The position numbers were made by a program, and so were the translations under genes. Below, piece by piece: positions 25,510 through 39,114 of a stretch of 64,000 bases of DNA. Source of the DNA: Syngnathus acus. Taxonomy: Eukaryota > Chordata > Actinopteri > Syngnathiformes > Syngnathidae. The stretch spans positions 8,447,842 through 8,511,841 of the forward strand of contig NC_051090.1 of assembly GCF_901709675.1 (NCBI RefSeq), in the 5' to 3' direction. Below the pieces are notes generated by a model. It searched no databases. It saw only the letters and a program-made list of their open reading frames with translations, and was not told where the DNA came from. Within the stretch, counting starts at the first letter, position 1. Each line of letters opens with the position of its first letter.

Positions 25510-26347
25510 TATATATATTATATATTATATATATTTTTTCCATTACACCAGTTTGGAAAAGTATAATGAGGCATTGTTTGTGCTCTGTTTTCTGTTAGGA
25601 AGCCAACATAATGAAACTTCCCTGTCTTTGTCAGTTTAAAATAATGCATGTACGTATTTCTACATTTCAGAGAGATTCATATCATACAGCAAAATCTAAT
25701 GGGGTTACAAAAAGCAATTATCTTGCTATTCCTGTTGTGATATAATAAAGGGGCATAGTGCTAATACAATACAATATCAACTACATATTTATATTTGGGA
25801 AAATAAGATAGAATGCAAGTAGTATAAACTTAATTTAGTAAATTGATGAAAATATTTTTTGATACATGTTATATAATACTGTGTCACAATATAATATTGC
25901 AGGCAGCAAATTTGATAAATTCATCCAAAAACAAAATTCTGCATTGTTGCAAGTGCAAATGTGAATATTCTGTCATGATCATTCTCTTAGCCTCCATTAA
26001 TATCTCCCTTTGCATTTCCTTTTTTTTTTTTAAATCATCTTCATTCATCAGCTGATTTTACCTGTGGCTATAGTTTTTTTTTTTGTTTTTTGTTTTTACA
26101 ATGGCCTCCTCTTGTTTTTTTATGTTCGCATATGGGGTGTCTATAGCATTCATGAGGCTTGAAGAATACAATTCGGTGTTTTTGATAAAACATAATAAAC
26201 ATTCCATTCAATGTTGTCCCTCTGACCCCCCCCCTTTTTTTTAATACAAAAATCCATCTGTGTTTGCACCCTGTGACTCCTCAGCTTTGACCCATCCTTG
26301 ACAGTTTCACGTTTCACCGATCACAGTTATTTGACAGACTGTTAAAA

Positions 26348-26379
26348 ACACACACACACACAAACGCACACACACACAC
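26348..26379. repeat. (AC)n microsatellite
   Basis: An AC tract of about 32 bases interrupted once by AAACG near 26362. Likely polymorphic. Confidence 0.9.
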
Positions 26380-27679
26380 TTTGCAATAAGTGCACCATCT
26401 CTAGTGTTGCAACAAAATAAATTATTAGCGGACAGCAGGTTAAGGCATAACTCGTCTAGTGGTTGGATACTGAAATCCCTTGGTGGAATATAAATATTAA
26501 TCCCTTGTAAACAACTGTAATCTTAACAAACAAGTGATTTTATGCTTATTGAATTGTATTCTTAATCTTATCACTTAGTCAACCAATTCTGCCTGAAACT
26601 AAACCCATTTCTCAGAGACTGAGATTGCTCTCTAGTAGCACCACCACAGCCCAAAAAATACAGTGTGTGCAGTGAAGCATTTAGAGTCATTTTATTGGGC
26701 AGAAATTCCAGCTTGGCTCTTCCAAGCCTGCTTGCCGGGAATGATTTCAGCTGCTTTTATAGATGCCCATGCGGAGCTGATGTGGTCTGACATGTCTTTC
26801 CTGATAACCACCACCCAACTCACTGAACATGCTGACCTCTAAGATGGAAGTCTGGTATAGGGGCCCCACATTTGAGCCAACATGGGTGACATGTGAAAAG
26901 AGCCAGATGCTTGAGCAGAAAGAACCAAGCCAGTGCTGAGCCCGACCGCTTCGTTCATTTAGCGGGTGAACAGCAGGAGGGGATCATTGGGGGGAGCCAA
27001 GATCCTAGGTGATGGGCAGCCGAGACAAAATCCCAGTGGTGAGTTCATAGAAAGATGTCAGGTTGTTTTGTGGATACAGTCTACCCCAGGACATGAAAGT
27101 AATTAGAACACAGTTGAAAGGTCAAGGCGCTACTGAACTCTGCAAGGGCTTGATGTACTATGGAGAGCGAGACTTACTGGTGCCCAATCAATTCCCTCTG
27201 CCTTTATATAAAAAACTACACAATAGAATGTAAAATTATCTTTGTAAGTATGTCACAGCATTGGCTAGAGTAACTTTATATTCATTTGTGTTGTAGAGAA
27301 CTGATTGTGTGGGAAGCAGCCTATATTATCCTGGCAGCCATTGGTTGACTGGTTAAACAAAGAAATTATTTGACTCTGCCCAATCAAACTGTTGTTGGTA
27401 TTCTATCATAAATTTAATTCATATTATTACTATCCTCAATATTTTTGGATGGAAATATGTTGAGAAACAAAATAGTTGAAAATAAAATGTATTTAATTTT
27501 AAGACAATATGGTTGCAAAAATAAGCCATATTAAAAATGAGCCATATTAAATATGTAATTTGCTCATTAGCACTGTTAGTGCACAAAGTCTTTTTTCCGA
27601 TGTATGAGATTGGATATTGAGTCACACAGTGCATCTGCTGGACTATGACCACAATGGGGGCAGAATAGTAACAACGTAT

Positions 27680-27790
27680 CTTAGTCTTGCATCGGACAAT
27701 TTGTCAGCTTGATCATCATTGAAGAACTGGCAAAGAATAGAGCTAATTGCTCAATTTTATCAAATGAGGCAATTACAAAAGATGCCTGAA
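27680..27790. promoter_or_regulatory. Candidate enhancer-like AT-rich block
   Basis: A cluster of homeodomain-type cores (GCTAATTGC, GCAATTAC) lies in non-repetitive sequence with a GATCATC motif nearby. No frame or repeat family accounts for it. Regulatory function is inferred only from motif clustering, which is weak evidence in AT-rich DNA. Confidence 0.18.
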
Positions 27791-29022
27791 TGGAGTCTGG
27801 GCTTCACTGTGTTACTAAGAAATGAGAAAGAGTCAGAGGAGTAGAGAGGCGAGGCTTTTTACACTTCCATTGATTCCTTTCAGACCAAAAGCATTCGAGC
27901 CCCTGTGAAAAATCGATCAGCGCAAGAAGCCTTCTTCTACATTGATAAAAGTGAACCGAGATGCTCCCAAAAAAAAAAGAAAACTTTTTAAGACATGAGA
28001 AAGGAAAGGGCCAGAAAATTTGACATGCAGACATACGCTCATACAACCATGTAAAGAGAGTTTACCAGTGTAATAAAGGATGCCAGCAAATCAAGGGATC
28101 ATATTACACACAAGTACAGAGAAAGAAAATATTTTTAAGGGTGATTTTGGTGGGATGTATTATACTGGGGTGTGTATCATTCACAGGATTTTACGGTATG
28201 TTTTGGATGACATGCTTCATTGATAATGGCAGCAAGTCACCAACAAGACACCTCGGCACAGACTCCTCCTTCAAGATGAGTTCTTTTTCTTTGAGGATGA
28301 CATCTCTGCTGCTGAAAGTCAAGTTACACTGATTTCGTTTAATGCAATGCATTTCAAGCAGTGTTAGATTTGTTTCATGATGCTCAACATTTCAGGGCTT
28401 AAGGAACCAAGTAATACCGTCACAAAAATAGGGTTGGTAAAAAGAGAAGGCTTATAATATTCATATGTATAATGGCCTACAGGCATCATTAAGCGATTGT
28501 AAAAAAAATAAAATCCAGATTGCAGTCAAATTTGGTTCCAACTTTTTCTTATAAGTTGTGAACTGATAACATCACAAGCATACATATCCTTAATTGAACC
28601 TTAAAGGAATTTTCAAACAAATACATCTGTATCTAATGTAGGAACCAGCTGGTTGGCAGCTTGCTGTTGGCTAATCAGTAACACATTTAATTGAGAAGGG
28701 TATGATCAGAGATATAATCAGCGACTCTTAAAATAAAGCTTGTTGAGTAAATTGCTGTTTCGTCGTAAAAGCGGTTAACGGCTTGATTTAGAACGCTGAT
28801 ATGCCACATTCCAAAACGTATTTCTTCTCTTAGAGTTGTTGAATATTGACTATAATAGAATATTTTGTGCACAAAGAATTTTCTGGTTTATTAATTTATT
28901 AAAATAGGCATCATTGCCTATTGTAAATTATAAATAGTAATCATTTACTATTTAAGAGAAGAATGTTGGCTTTGGGTAGTGGAAACTTACCTATGATACC
29001 AAATCATAAAAGGCAATTTGTA

Positions 29023-29088
29023 GTCAAGATTCAATCATTTTTATTGGCCATGTTTGAGCATGCCAAACAAGGAATTTGACTTCGGTAC
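29023..29088 (-). repeat. LINE 3'-end relic
   Basis: On the minus strand this reads GTCAAATTCCTTGTTTGGCA and then GGCCAATAAAAATGATTGAAT. That is a close variant of the common fish LINE/SINE 3' terminus AAATTCCTTGTATGTG...TTGGCAATAAAGCTGATTCTG. The usual ATTCTG tail has decayed to ATTGAATC. No coding part of the element is visible upstream, so it is a short 5'-truncated remnant. Confidence 0.6.
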
Positions 29089-31173
29089 GTCTCAGCCTCT
29101 GTTCAACATTTATTTATTCAATATTATTTGACCAGGGATTTTATGTCTCACCCTGAAAGTGTATTGACATTGTTTGCAGTAGTAGAGTACAAAAAGCCTG
29201 TCACTCAGCACATTTTTCTATTTTGAGTAGCAGTAGGTTCTTTCTGTACCAGTGTTTGCAATAATACATTGTGCTCATCAGTCAGATTTTTTATTATTTG
29301 CCGTGAGTAGCGCTGGAAACTCCAGAACTGGTATCCTCTGAACTTCACAACAGTCCAACCTTAGTGATGCACATTGTGTGCCAGAAGCTCATTTTAGCAG
29401 CTCTTGGCGCTTGGCAGGTGAATATGTTGGACCTGCATGGCAGGAAATGGCTGATAGCCAAGTGGCTTTGTGTGTGAGAAAGAAGACTCTTGAATTATAA
29501 TGAAAATCTATTCTCTGCCTCTCTCACTCTTTTTTTTTTTTACTTTCTGGTCTGCAAGAAAGAACCAAGGGTGGTTCTGCAAAGAACTGAAAAGCATTCA
29601 TTTTGATTACCGGGGTTTTGGTGCCGCCACCACAGCGGGAGAACTGTGGACATCCTCCTATCCATCTGAAGGCGTACAGAGAATTAAGCCCATCATCACA
29701 CCATCACTGTCCAGATGGCATCAAGCCCTCATATTAACACTTATACTACCCATTCCAGGGTTCTGGCTTGCCCTCACCAATAAGCGGGAGCACGGACTGA
29801 CCATGCCAGCAACAGTCAGGACCCAGGATACAAAATAATAGACAAAATCCACTTCCAAATTCCCTCCCGAGCTTTCCCTACCATCACCCATCAACAAAAT
29901 GAATCCACTGCATGGGGTGCCTTAGCTGAATTTATGGCCGGATAAAGTACACAATCTTGATTTTAAACTTGGTACACTGAAAGGAATGTGACAATGTCCC
30001 TCATAATATGGGAAATGACACGGATATGAATTTCTTATGCCTTGATAGATTGTCACAATAAAAATGAGACTTTAATCAGGTGGTCATGAAAAACACGAGT
30101 GTGTGCTTGTAAAGTAAAGAGCATATTAATGACAGAATGGAACAAATCTCTAATGAAATCCAAGTCCAACATTCCCAGTGGTTAAATCAACCTTGGTTAC
30201 AAGGGAGGGACATTTCAGCCATGGAAGGTGTAACCCAGACTTCCATAAAAAAAGATAATTTGCTCAATAAAATTTCTAGCTGTCTTTCACACACTAAATA
30301 CATCATCCAATCTTCAAATGCTGAATAAGGAATGAAGTTGATTGGAGAAAATATATGTACTTATTTTTCTTGCGAAAGAAGATGGCTATTTTCACACTGC
30401 TTTCAAACTTTGCCTCTATATGTGCGATAGCAAAATGCTTTTAGACAGAACTGCTGAAGCAAGACATGACCTTGTCCAAAATTCATACAGAAATTTAAGC
30501 TTACCCTGCTACAATAATTAGATGTGTGTCAAAGTCATTGTGACAGCAATAATTACTTCAAATCCAAAAGAGGAATGAGAAGTGAGTCTCAGGTGATAAT
30601 CTTCACACTTTGCATTTCACCTTTTTTTACACCTCTGCAAAAAGATTATGGTGGGTGTCTGTGTGTGTCACCGGGGCAAGTTGTGACAAAGAATGGCAAA
30701 TTGGGGTGAAGGCTCCCTGCTGCTTGCTACCCATGCCAACAAAGGATCAGAGGAATGGAAGCAGCTGAGAACAGACACTTTCACACCAACTGACACACTC
30801 ATCTTTGAGGTGTGTCATTTCTCTGTGTTTGATGTACAGTGAATAGAAAACAACCCTCTAAATAAGAAATCGGAAGATCTTATTGATCCATTATGCATTG
30901 TATGTTTCCAGAATATTGTACTTTCAATAATATTGATTGTATAGGCTGCTGCAACATCGCCAACATCTTGCTGCACACATTGAGAACGATCTGTGCTTCC
31001 TTGGGAAATTACAGTCTGCTCAATTCCTTCTCGTAAACAGCATCCTTGTTAGTGCTCCAATCCATTGTTCAATTGTACTTCCAAGTAGTTGTACTGTTGC
31101 GCAATCTCAATCTCCTCGCTCCTGATGGGGATAGGCTTAGTGGTAACACTCGTCCTCGCAAAGTTTAGAACTA

Positions 31174-31559
31174 CCGTATTTTCCGCACTATAAGGCGCAC
31201 CTAAAAACCTCAAATTTTCTCAAAAGCTGACAGTGCGCCTTATAATCCGGTGCGCTTTATATATGGACCAATATGGATTCGTGGATGAGGACTAATTTAT
31301 TAAAGTAAGCTTTACGGGTTTATTTTGTGTGTTGTGTGATATTAACGTTTGAGCAACGTTGAGTTATTGATATATTATTGTTTTCACTATTTCGAGTGTT
31401 ACTATATTGTGATTGCATTAACGTTTGAGCAAAGTTGAGTTATTTATTCTATGCGCCTAATAATCCGGTGCGCCTTATATATGAACAAAGTTTTCAAATG
31501 GGCCATTCATCGAAGGTGCGCCTTATAGTCCGGTGCGCCTTATAGTGCGGAAAATACGG
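31174..31559. mobile_element. TA-flanked MITE, subfamily with internal direct repeats
   Basis: A 386 bp element between TA dinucleotides (31172-31173, 31560-31561). The ends read CCGTATTTTCCGCACTATAA and its inverted complement. Sub-terminal words GGTGCGCCTTATA and its inverse recur several times. The interior carries a 28 bp direct repeat (31341-31368 and 31418-31445, one mismatch, 77 bp period) starting ATTAACGTTTGAGCAA. There is no open frame. It shares ends but not its interior with the copies at 48499 and 55260, so it is a different subfamily mobilised by the same kind of transposase. Confidence 0.88.
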
Positions 31560-31729
31560 TACCTCTTTAGTTTTGCTACGACCTAACTAGATCCCGAAAA
31601 GATAATTCCCTCTACACCAGCCCCCGAGAGTCCACTAGTTCCCTGTACTCCATTTCACAATGTTGATTGAGGCTAGATGAGATGGCTTACTTTGATACCG
31701 TATGAGCAGGTTTGAAAGGTTCATTACTC

Positions 31730-31960
31730 ACTTTTAGCTGTTAAAGTGCCTCTTCTGCTCACAGCTTAATGAACGCTGGCATTACAAAAGCATTAATTGA
31801 GATTGTCGGCAGACATCTTTGAATCTGTCAGCGCGTCGGCTGAAAGAAAGACCACTGAGCAATTTAGGATCTAGTACCTCCAGCCTTTGAGGTTGAGTCT
31901 GCTGCAAATTGAGTCTTGCTTTTGGCGGTTAAAAAGCAATTAGCCTGAAGGGGTACAGAT
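31730..31960. promoter_or_regulatory. Candidate conserved non-coding element
   Basis: A block free of repeats and frames containing GCATTACAAAAGCATTAATT, two TTAAAAAGCAATTAG-like homeodomain words and CTTTGAATCTGTCAG. Its composition is unlike the neighbouring MITE and it is about 170 bp downstream of that insertion. I judge it the most enhancer-like block in the window, but only a cross-species alignment could establish conservation. Confidence 0.28.
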
Positions 31961-32689
31961 CTTAGCATTGATCAAAAACTTGACGCCACTGGAGGAAATT
32001 CCGTAACCAATATATCATTGTGAAACGTAATTGGTTTGTGGTCAGAAAAAAATTGTGTCTCTGTGAGGGTAAAATGATTAATATTTGTTATTGTCTTTTT
32101 AGAGGGGCCATATTTGATGTTTGTTTTAGGCTGGAACTCTCAATATGAGTTTGTAAAGAGTCATCTTATTATCCCTTTCTATGAGAACATAAGCAACAAT
32201 ATTCATATGCCACACTTCACACTGGTAAAGCTGTGAAATGTCAAAAAAGAGCTTCAGATTGTTTTGGGTATCTCAATGTCTTCAAACTAAGAGTCAGTAT
32301 GAGTTCTCCCACTTTTTATTTTATTAGATCATAAATATGTTGGCAAACTGAATAGTTGGCCTGCCTATTGTGTTCCAATAAGCTGCCATCATCCATCATT
32401 CGTGGAGAGACCCAAATGGATTCGTCAAACAAACGCCTCACGTTTGAAAAACAAATAAGGCCACAATTTTATGTCAACAATAATTTGCTGCAGATCTAAA
32501 ATAAAGCTCTTGACATCTCAAGGTAGGTTCAAGGCTATTTCAAGTGGTGACCTCTCCTGGTCCTTCTTGCTTACTTAAATGGTCACAGGGGGACTGTGAA
32601 TCTATCTTCGCCTAATGGATATATGAATCTTACTACTCGTCTCAGTGATGAATGACTAGGAATGGATGGCTAAAGTATCACTCTCAGCG

Positions 32690-33440
32690 GGTTCTGGAGC
32701 TTCCTTCGTTCTGATAGGAATCATAAAGCCGTGCAGGAATGCTCTGCTTGGGTCAATATCCTGTTCAAGTAGCCATTAAGCCACGTGCTACAATGAGCAC
32801 TAATATCATCAAGGTGTACCGCTATCCCACTGTCATTGCATTCATTTCAAGGTGAATTATAAATGGTCGTCGAGCTCCCAATCTGTTCATGATCTAGCCT
32901 TCAAGACGGATCACGATGACGTGCTAAATCACACCATCCATCATGTTTCAATATGAACATGTGTGATGAGCATACAGTGAAAGTGTAACATTAACCATTC
33001 TTCCTGACAGATAAAAGAAGCAGCCATTTCGAGTTTCCTATTCACGTGCTAACATCCATTTGTAGTCAAAGGATGTGACGAGATACCTTTTGTCAGTTAG
33101 ATGTGGACTGCACTAATAAGGCCATTTGCTGAACTTTCAGCTGAAAATATATATGTCCAGTTTCAAAATTTGAGAAATTTAGAGATTTAGAGGAACTTAG
33201 AGCCTCGCCCCGTAGCACTAATAAAAATTGTTCCCCCAGCATTTAAGTGGCCCATCGCAGCATAAGAGCAACAAAATTTACTTACTGATGTGCCACCATT
33301 CCCAGGGTCGATAAAACCCAAATCCATAAGGCGCCCGGAGGAAACCGTAGCTAATGGTAGGTGGGATTTTGCTCACGATGTGATGGATTAAACTCAGCGG
33401 GATCAAAACGGAGGAAAGAGCCGCCCAAAAGAGATTGCTT
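32690..33440. promoter_or_regulatory. Candidate cluster of conserved non-coding sequence
   Basis: About 750 bases of complex, non-repetitive sequence with CACGTGC and CACGTGCTA words (32780s, 33040s), GATGACGTGC (CRE-like) near 32918 and TAAGTGGCCC near 33245. There is no long frame and no repeat. This is grouped as one candidate regulatory interval; subdividing it would be guesswork. Confidence 0.2.
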
Positions 33441-35159
33441 CATTTCAGATGCTTCACCCTCACCCCTACATTAATGCATCCACCCTGCACCTGATTCGCA
33501 ATACCCACCCAATTCAGTGGTACTTTAAATTTCACCATGAATACTCTAGGAAATGTATTCACATCCTGAGCCTTTTTGGATAATGGTAAAGTAGAGGTTA
33601 CCAGGGCAGGGATGGGAAGCAAACCAGCTGTCAAGAATATTGTGAATGACAAGAAATACCAGTCTGCTGGGAACTAGGTCATCTGTAAGCAAACATATGC
33701 AACACAATTCAATGCAACCTATTCAATTTGTCGGTAAGTATTACATGGCACATTGCTCGGAAGCTCTAAAGATGCAGAACTCAGACAGACTGGGACTAAT
33801 ATAACTATGTTTCAGTAATTGTATGCATTTTACCAACATCTTGCATGTTACTTAAAGAATCATGCCTAATATTTCTAGTCAGTGGCAGTTTTTTAAGTTG
33901 TACCCAAAACCTTCCTACCCGTTCAATTATGGTGCTGAGCTATGGCGCAAGTTCTGAGTTGGATGGACGCTGCAAAATAAAACACCAGTGCGTACGTATA
34001 TTCGCTGCCAATCGAGGATGAACACGTATTCAGCAATACTTTGGGTGCTTGGTCTCCCTGACAAGGACCTTCTTCCCCTCTCGCTTAGGCCAGACTAAAA
34101 AAAGTAAAGCTTTCAAGATGTGATAACTAAATCTGTATTCAGGTCTCAGTGAATTCACTAAAAATGCAACAGAAGCAGCAGAGGGGCAGCAAGGGGACTC
34201 AAGGGGAATCACAGGATAGAAATATTTGATCAAAACCCAAACCAGCATCCAATATGTTGTCTTGATTATATGATTTTAAGATGATACATAAATACAATAT
34301 ACTTAAATATTCACCCTCTAACAAATGAATGAGGTTAGTAGGCTACTGTCTATATTAAAGTGGCTTGGTATTTACTATATTGCTGAGTTGTGAATATATA
34401 TCAAAAGATTCGATTCTATATTTTTACAACTTTTTCTGTTACCTTTTTTTTCTTACCGCAGAGTTAAAAGAAATTAATTGAAAACTAAAATTGCAGCTGA
34501 CTGTAAAATGCTAAACAGGAATATTGCAGGCAATTTGGAAAACGCTATTTATATTAATGTAATGGGCTCGTTCATAAGCATTACAGAGTATAATTGACAG
34601 CTCAGATTTGGTGATTAACACTCACTGAATTTTAGTATGTTTAGTATCAAATTTGCATTTGCTCAAGGCAAAGTGTGCCTGTTGCTAACATTGCAACAGT
34701 CAACCCGTTATTGTTGCGAAACTAGTGAACACACAAATTGTCTTTTGTCAATTATGAATGAGGGAATTTCCAGTACATAAGAGAGTAGTTATGTTTGACA
34801 ATGGAATGAGAGAACTATACAAAATTTATAGCAGTTTGGGGTCAGAGAACACATTTGAGAGAAGCTCTTCTGACTCAGTCTGAGAGCAAGTGTCATCTCA
34901 GACACAAGACAGACTCATACCCCTTGTCACAGAATATTACCGGGTGAAGGGCAAATACATAGATATGGACATAATACAGTGTAAAAGACCAGCTTTTAAC
35001 TTTATGAGCAGGGAAAGTCATTGCCGGAGGAGCCTCAGAACTTCAGTGGTTCAGCATTTGAAAGAGCACAAAATTAAACCCTAAAAAACGGAGATGGAAA
35101 CAGCAAAACGATAGGACGGAATAAAACAAGGCAGCTGATGATCCTTGTCCCCCTTACCT

Positions 35160-35300
35160 CCAGCTCAAGACCAAGTCTTTACGGGCTAATATTTGATACG
35201 GCCTTGTCCGAGGTTATATGTGATTATTGATAAAAAGTTAACGATGACTTGGAAATAATGGACGCCGTTTCAATTGGCAGTGTTTGTCAACAATTACCAG
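35160..35300. promoter_or_regulatory. Candidate conserved non-coding element
   Basis: A non-repetitive block containing GGGCTAATATTTGATACGG, GTGATTATTGATAAAAAGTT (GATA-like on one strand, homeodomain-like on the other) and CGTTTCAATTGGCAG. It has no coding potential. Regulatory role is inferred from motif character only. Confidence 0.2.
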
Positions 35301-38300
35301 TACATACAATATAAGGGGTAACTGTCACTTCTCACTCTCACACATTGCATATTCACATCGCCAAGAGTGATCCTATTTTATCTCTAATGTCAAACATGGA
35401 TAAAGATGGCCTGTGCTGCTCGGCTGGACAGCAGACAGAGCTTACTGAAGGAGTCTTTTGTTCTGCGAGCAAAGACAAGTTCATAGGAAGTAGTGGGAGG
35501 GCAAACGGCAGACATTGGCTGTCCTCTGTCATTAGACACACTCACAGACACACATAAGGCTTACTCAGTGCCGTATTGCATGTCACAACACTTTCCTTTC
35601 AAAGGCCCATATTTCCTCCTGTGACAACTGTTATAACCCTCACTCAAACACACACACATACACAACTATCTGAATAGTGCATAGAACTAAAGAAGGCCGG
35701 TTAACTATCATCAGAGGGAGAAAGGTGTAATTTTCCAAGGTGTATGTTGTCATAAGGCTTCATTTTTCATTTAACAATAAACTAATAAAGCTCGGCCAGA
35801 TACTGCTGCAAAGAACAAAGAGCAAACAATTCCCCTTTGTGGGTATTATACTTGTTTTGACATACATGAACTGATTTTTATGTGTAAAACAACGTTGGAA
35901 TCCGATTAAGATCTCCCTCTCCATTACATCCTGTTAGTGAGGCAATTCCCCGGAGACAAGCTCTCTCATAGCTCTTGCTGCTCTTCATACTGTAGCATCC
36001 CAAGAATTTTAATCTCCCCTCTTGCCTGGGAATGCAGTGTCCTGGCACCTCATCTCTCCTGAGAGAATCACACATAGCGATTGAAGTACTTCAGGATGGC
36101 TTCACTGATAGCCCCTGTCCTTCGCTTTCTTTCCCACCTTATACTCCAGTGTTCAGCTTAGCACTCTTTTTCACTACTCTGCAACACAATATGCCCCTCC
36201 ACATGAGCAGACACTTTTTAAAAATATTGCTTTATAATTCAAACAAATCATATTTGGAGAGATTTTGACCCATAGTCTGACTTTAAAGACAAAAATATGC
36301 CACCTTTTGATTTGGTGCTTCATCTGACTAATTTCTTCAATGAGTTTGCTAGTTATGTTCAAATAGGGGAAAAGCAACCTCGTATTAAGAGAACAGATGC
36401 TCTGATAAAGCTGGCTGTTGAAATTGTGTATTCAAGGGAAGGCACATTGGAAGAGTCTAGTCTTAAAGCCAAGTTTGCTTTTGTATTTATTTAGTATCCA
36501 CTGCACCTGAGGAAGAACAATCTTATTGCCACCATCTTCACTAGTTAAGCGCAAACAGAATCAGAGCTACCAGCCCACCCGGTGTTCAAGGCAGTAAATC
36601 CCAATTGAGCTGATGAATGCAGATGCTGTCTGTTTAAATATCAGGATTGTCATATAGATTGGCCTTTTCTTTATTTACATCTCTTCTTAAATTGGAATAA
36701 CAAAACTGAATGTCTCTGCACAACTCTATTGGCCACAATAGGGGGGTACATTTTCTTTGCGAGAAGGCTCATGTCAGCAACAAAACAGATTGCCATTTTA
36801 AAGTGGAGTGGATTCAAATAAAGCCGCAATGACAAATCTGGTCACCAAATGAGCAGCCAGCACTGGTTTATGTTACAAATACAAAAACAGCCCACTTGGA
36901 CTACCAGCTTTTCAGTCTGAATTTGACATATTGCACGTGACATCACTTCATGGCATTAGGCCGAAACCTCCTATGTCACAATTATTTTTTTTTTTTAATC
37001 AAATCTATATTATTAGTCAGTCCACACATGTGGGTGTTATTCATAGAAATTATTGATCTCAAGTGTTGAAAATGACTTGCTCTCTTCGACTACCCAACTT
37101 TACTGATTAAAGAAATGTGAATTTTTTGGGGCTTCCTGGAAACAGATAATTTTGGAGGTACAAGAATTCTGCACAACTTGAAAATCCCGCAACATGAGTA
37201 CGAGATTAAACTGTAAACTTATTGAGTTTACAGAAAAGCTGATGACATAGTGCCACTATGTCCTACAAGCAGAAAGAAAAGTCATGATAAGACTGGCCTC
37301 AGCCTCAGGGAGGAGAACATCTTGCCCATGCATAACCTTAGGCTTAAGAGCCCTCTTCCTCAACGATTGCAGTTTAATCCATCTTGGGAGCAGTTCCTGG
37401 GCCAGGGTTGGCCTTGAGGGTTAACAAGGAATATGCTGCGTGTGTATGTGTGTGTGTCTACCAAAGTTTTGGTTTATTCTTAGAGTTTGTGGCATGTGGA
37501 AAAAGTAATCACAATAGGAATTGATTGTCAAGCTACCAATTTCTTTGTTTCGTGGTTCTCATGAAAAAGAAAGTGGAGTGTTATGTTAATTTTGAGTTAT
37601 GTTGAGAAAGTGTATTGAGTGTGGGAAGACTCCAAATGGTCTATCAGAAAGATATGCACAAAAGACTCCCCTGTTCATCTTATCTCAACGAGAGGCTGGA
37701 AATAGCAAAGCAATGTGATTCCCCTTGTGTGCTCTCAGCTCCATGACACATCAACACTCGTCTAACGCTGATGCAAGCTCCTCTTCTTGACATTTGCTCG
37801 TTTCCCACCCCTCTCATTATTATGCCCACAACTAGTCCTACATTTTCTTGTTTTTAGGAGGGAAGGAGGTGAAGCTCAAACATACTCCCATTAGGTAAAG
37901 CATACAAAGTTAATACTGTGAGGAGAATATTTCTTATTAAGCAAAATAAATACAGAAAATTTAGTCAAATAAATGTTTGCTTATCTCAATTCATTAACTA
38001 ATAATACTTGTATTTGCCCCTTGACTGCCAAATTAATCCTATCTATCTGGACATTCATAAGCAGGGGAATTTAAATTATTTTCCTGCCACGATAAATATG
38101 CAAAATGGGCCTCTCGAGCTTTTTCAGTCAAGCAGAGTCTTGTAATTCTGCTTCGGAAAGAGTATTTTTCTTTAATAATACATTAAAATATGCTGAGTGT
38201 AAAAGGAAGAACAATTTATTGAGTTATTTGTGCAGAGTGAAGTCAAGTCACAAATGGAACTATATACGTATATATTCTCAAGGTAACTCGTACTCTGACT

Positions 38301-39114
38301 GGATCAGAGCAAAACTGGAACAATTCTATTGTTGAGCTTCCTCCTTGAGCTGGTATTTACTCTATGGGGAGGTTGTCCTCCATTTTAGGGGTGGGGGGCA
38401 AAAGGCGGATTAGCTGGAATACCATCCCACCCATCTGTCCTCCACATGAGGACCAGACCCAAAGTTCCAAAGATCCTGCCAATTAACCTGTCACTCACTG
38501 TGCTGTTTTTTTCTTCATCCCTTTCTGAGACAACATGGCTTTCATTGGTGAAAGGACATAAGCCCCTTTTGCTTCCCACCCAAAAACTCTAGCATGTCTT
38601 TGCAATAGCCAGAATTCTTTCACATAAATTCTACGATCCTGTTTTAGAAATGATCACACCATCATTGAATTTGACTTGTTCTTAGCTGACTGACAGAAAC
38701 ACCCCCGGCGAATGAATATTCTCGAGACAAAACCATAGTCCACCATAGACATGTGCAACTATATCAGTTTTCCAGAAAAGTGTAAATTTACTGCCCTGCC
38801 ACTGTGTCCCCTCAGAGATGCATTCCTTTTTTATGTTAAATTATTGAGCAAGACATTCACTGCCAAAAGGGGTTCCAAAAATGACTGGAAGACACACCCC
38901 TGGAGCATTCGTGAGCATATTTATGGAGGTCTGTGAGATTGCCGAACATTTTGGTGACATTGCTTACTTGCATTTTTTATGAAACCAAAAGGAAGATCAT
39001 TAAATAATAACAACCCATATCGCACCTCCAAAGCGTATGTTTACAGTCTAGTTGCCAAATTGAGGTGTGAAATGATAGCGAGGGGAAACAAATCAATTAA
39101 GAACTTTCTTCTAG

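Larger units (their letters stand above)
14081..31171. other. Long non-coding stretch with enhancer-like blocks
   Basis: No coding exon could be supported. Overlapping frames at 19940-20431 (163 codons) and 20011-20334 are in different phases of the same DNA, which argues that both are accidental. The frames at 18961-19296, 23845-24120 and 29500-29838 also show no motif. Identified pieces inside are the hAT-like fragments at 15821 and 18279, candidate conserved blocks at 14833, 15100, 20120 and 27680, microsatellites at 25438 and 26348, a transposon end at 25471 and a LINE tail at 29023. Confidence 0.55.

Noticed and set aside
29500-29838. 112-codon plus-strand frame
   Set aside because: It begins with a poly-T-encoded phenylalanine run that mimics a signal peptide; nothing downstream resembles a known secreted protein.
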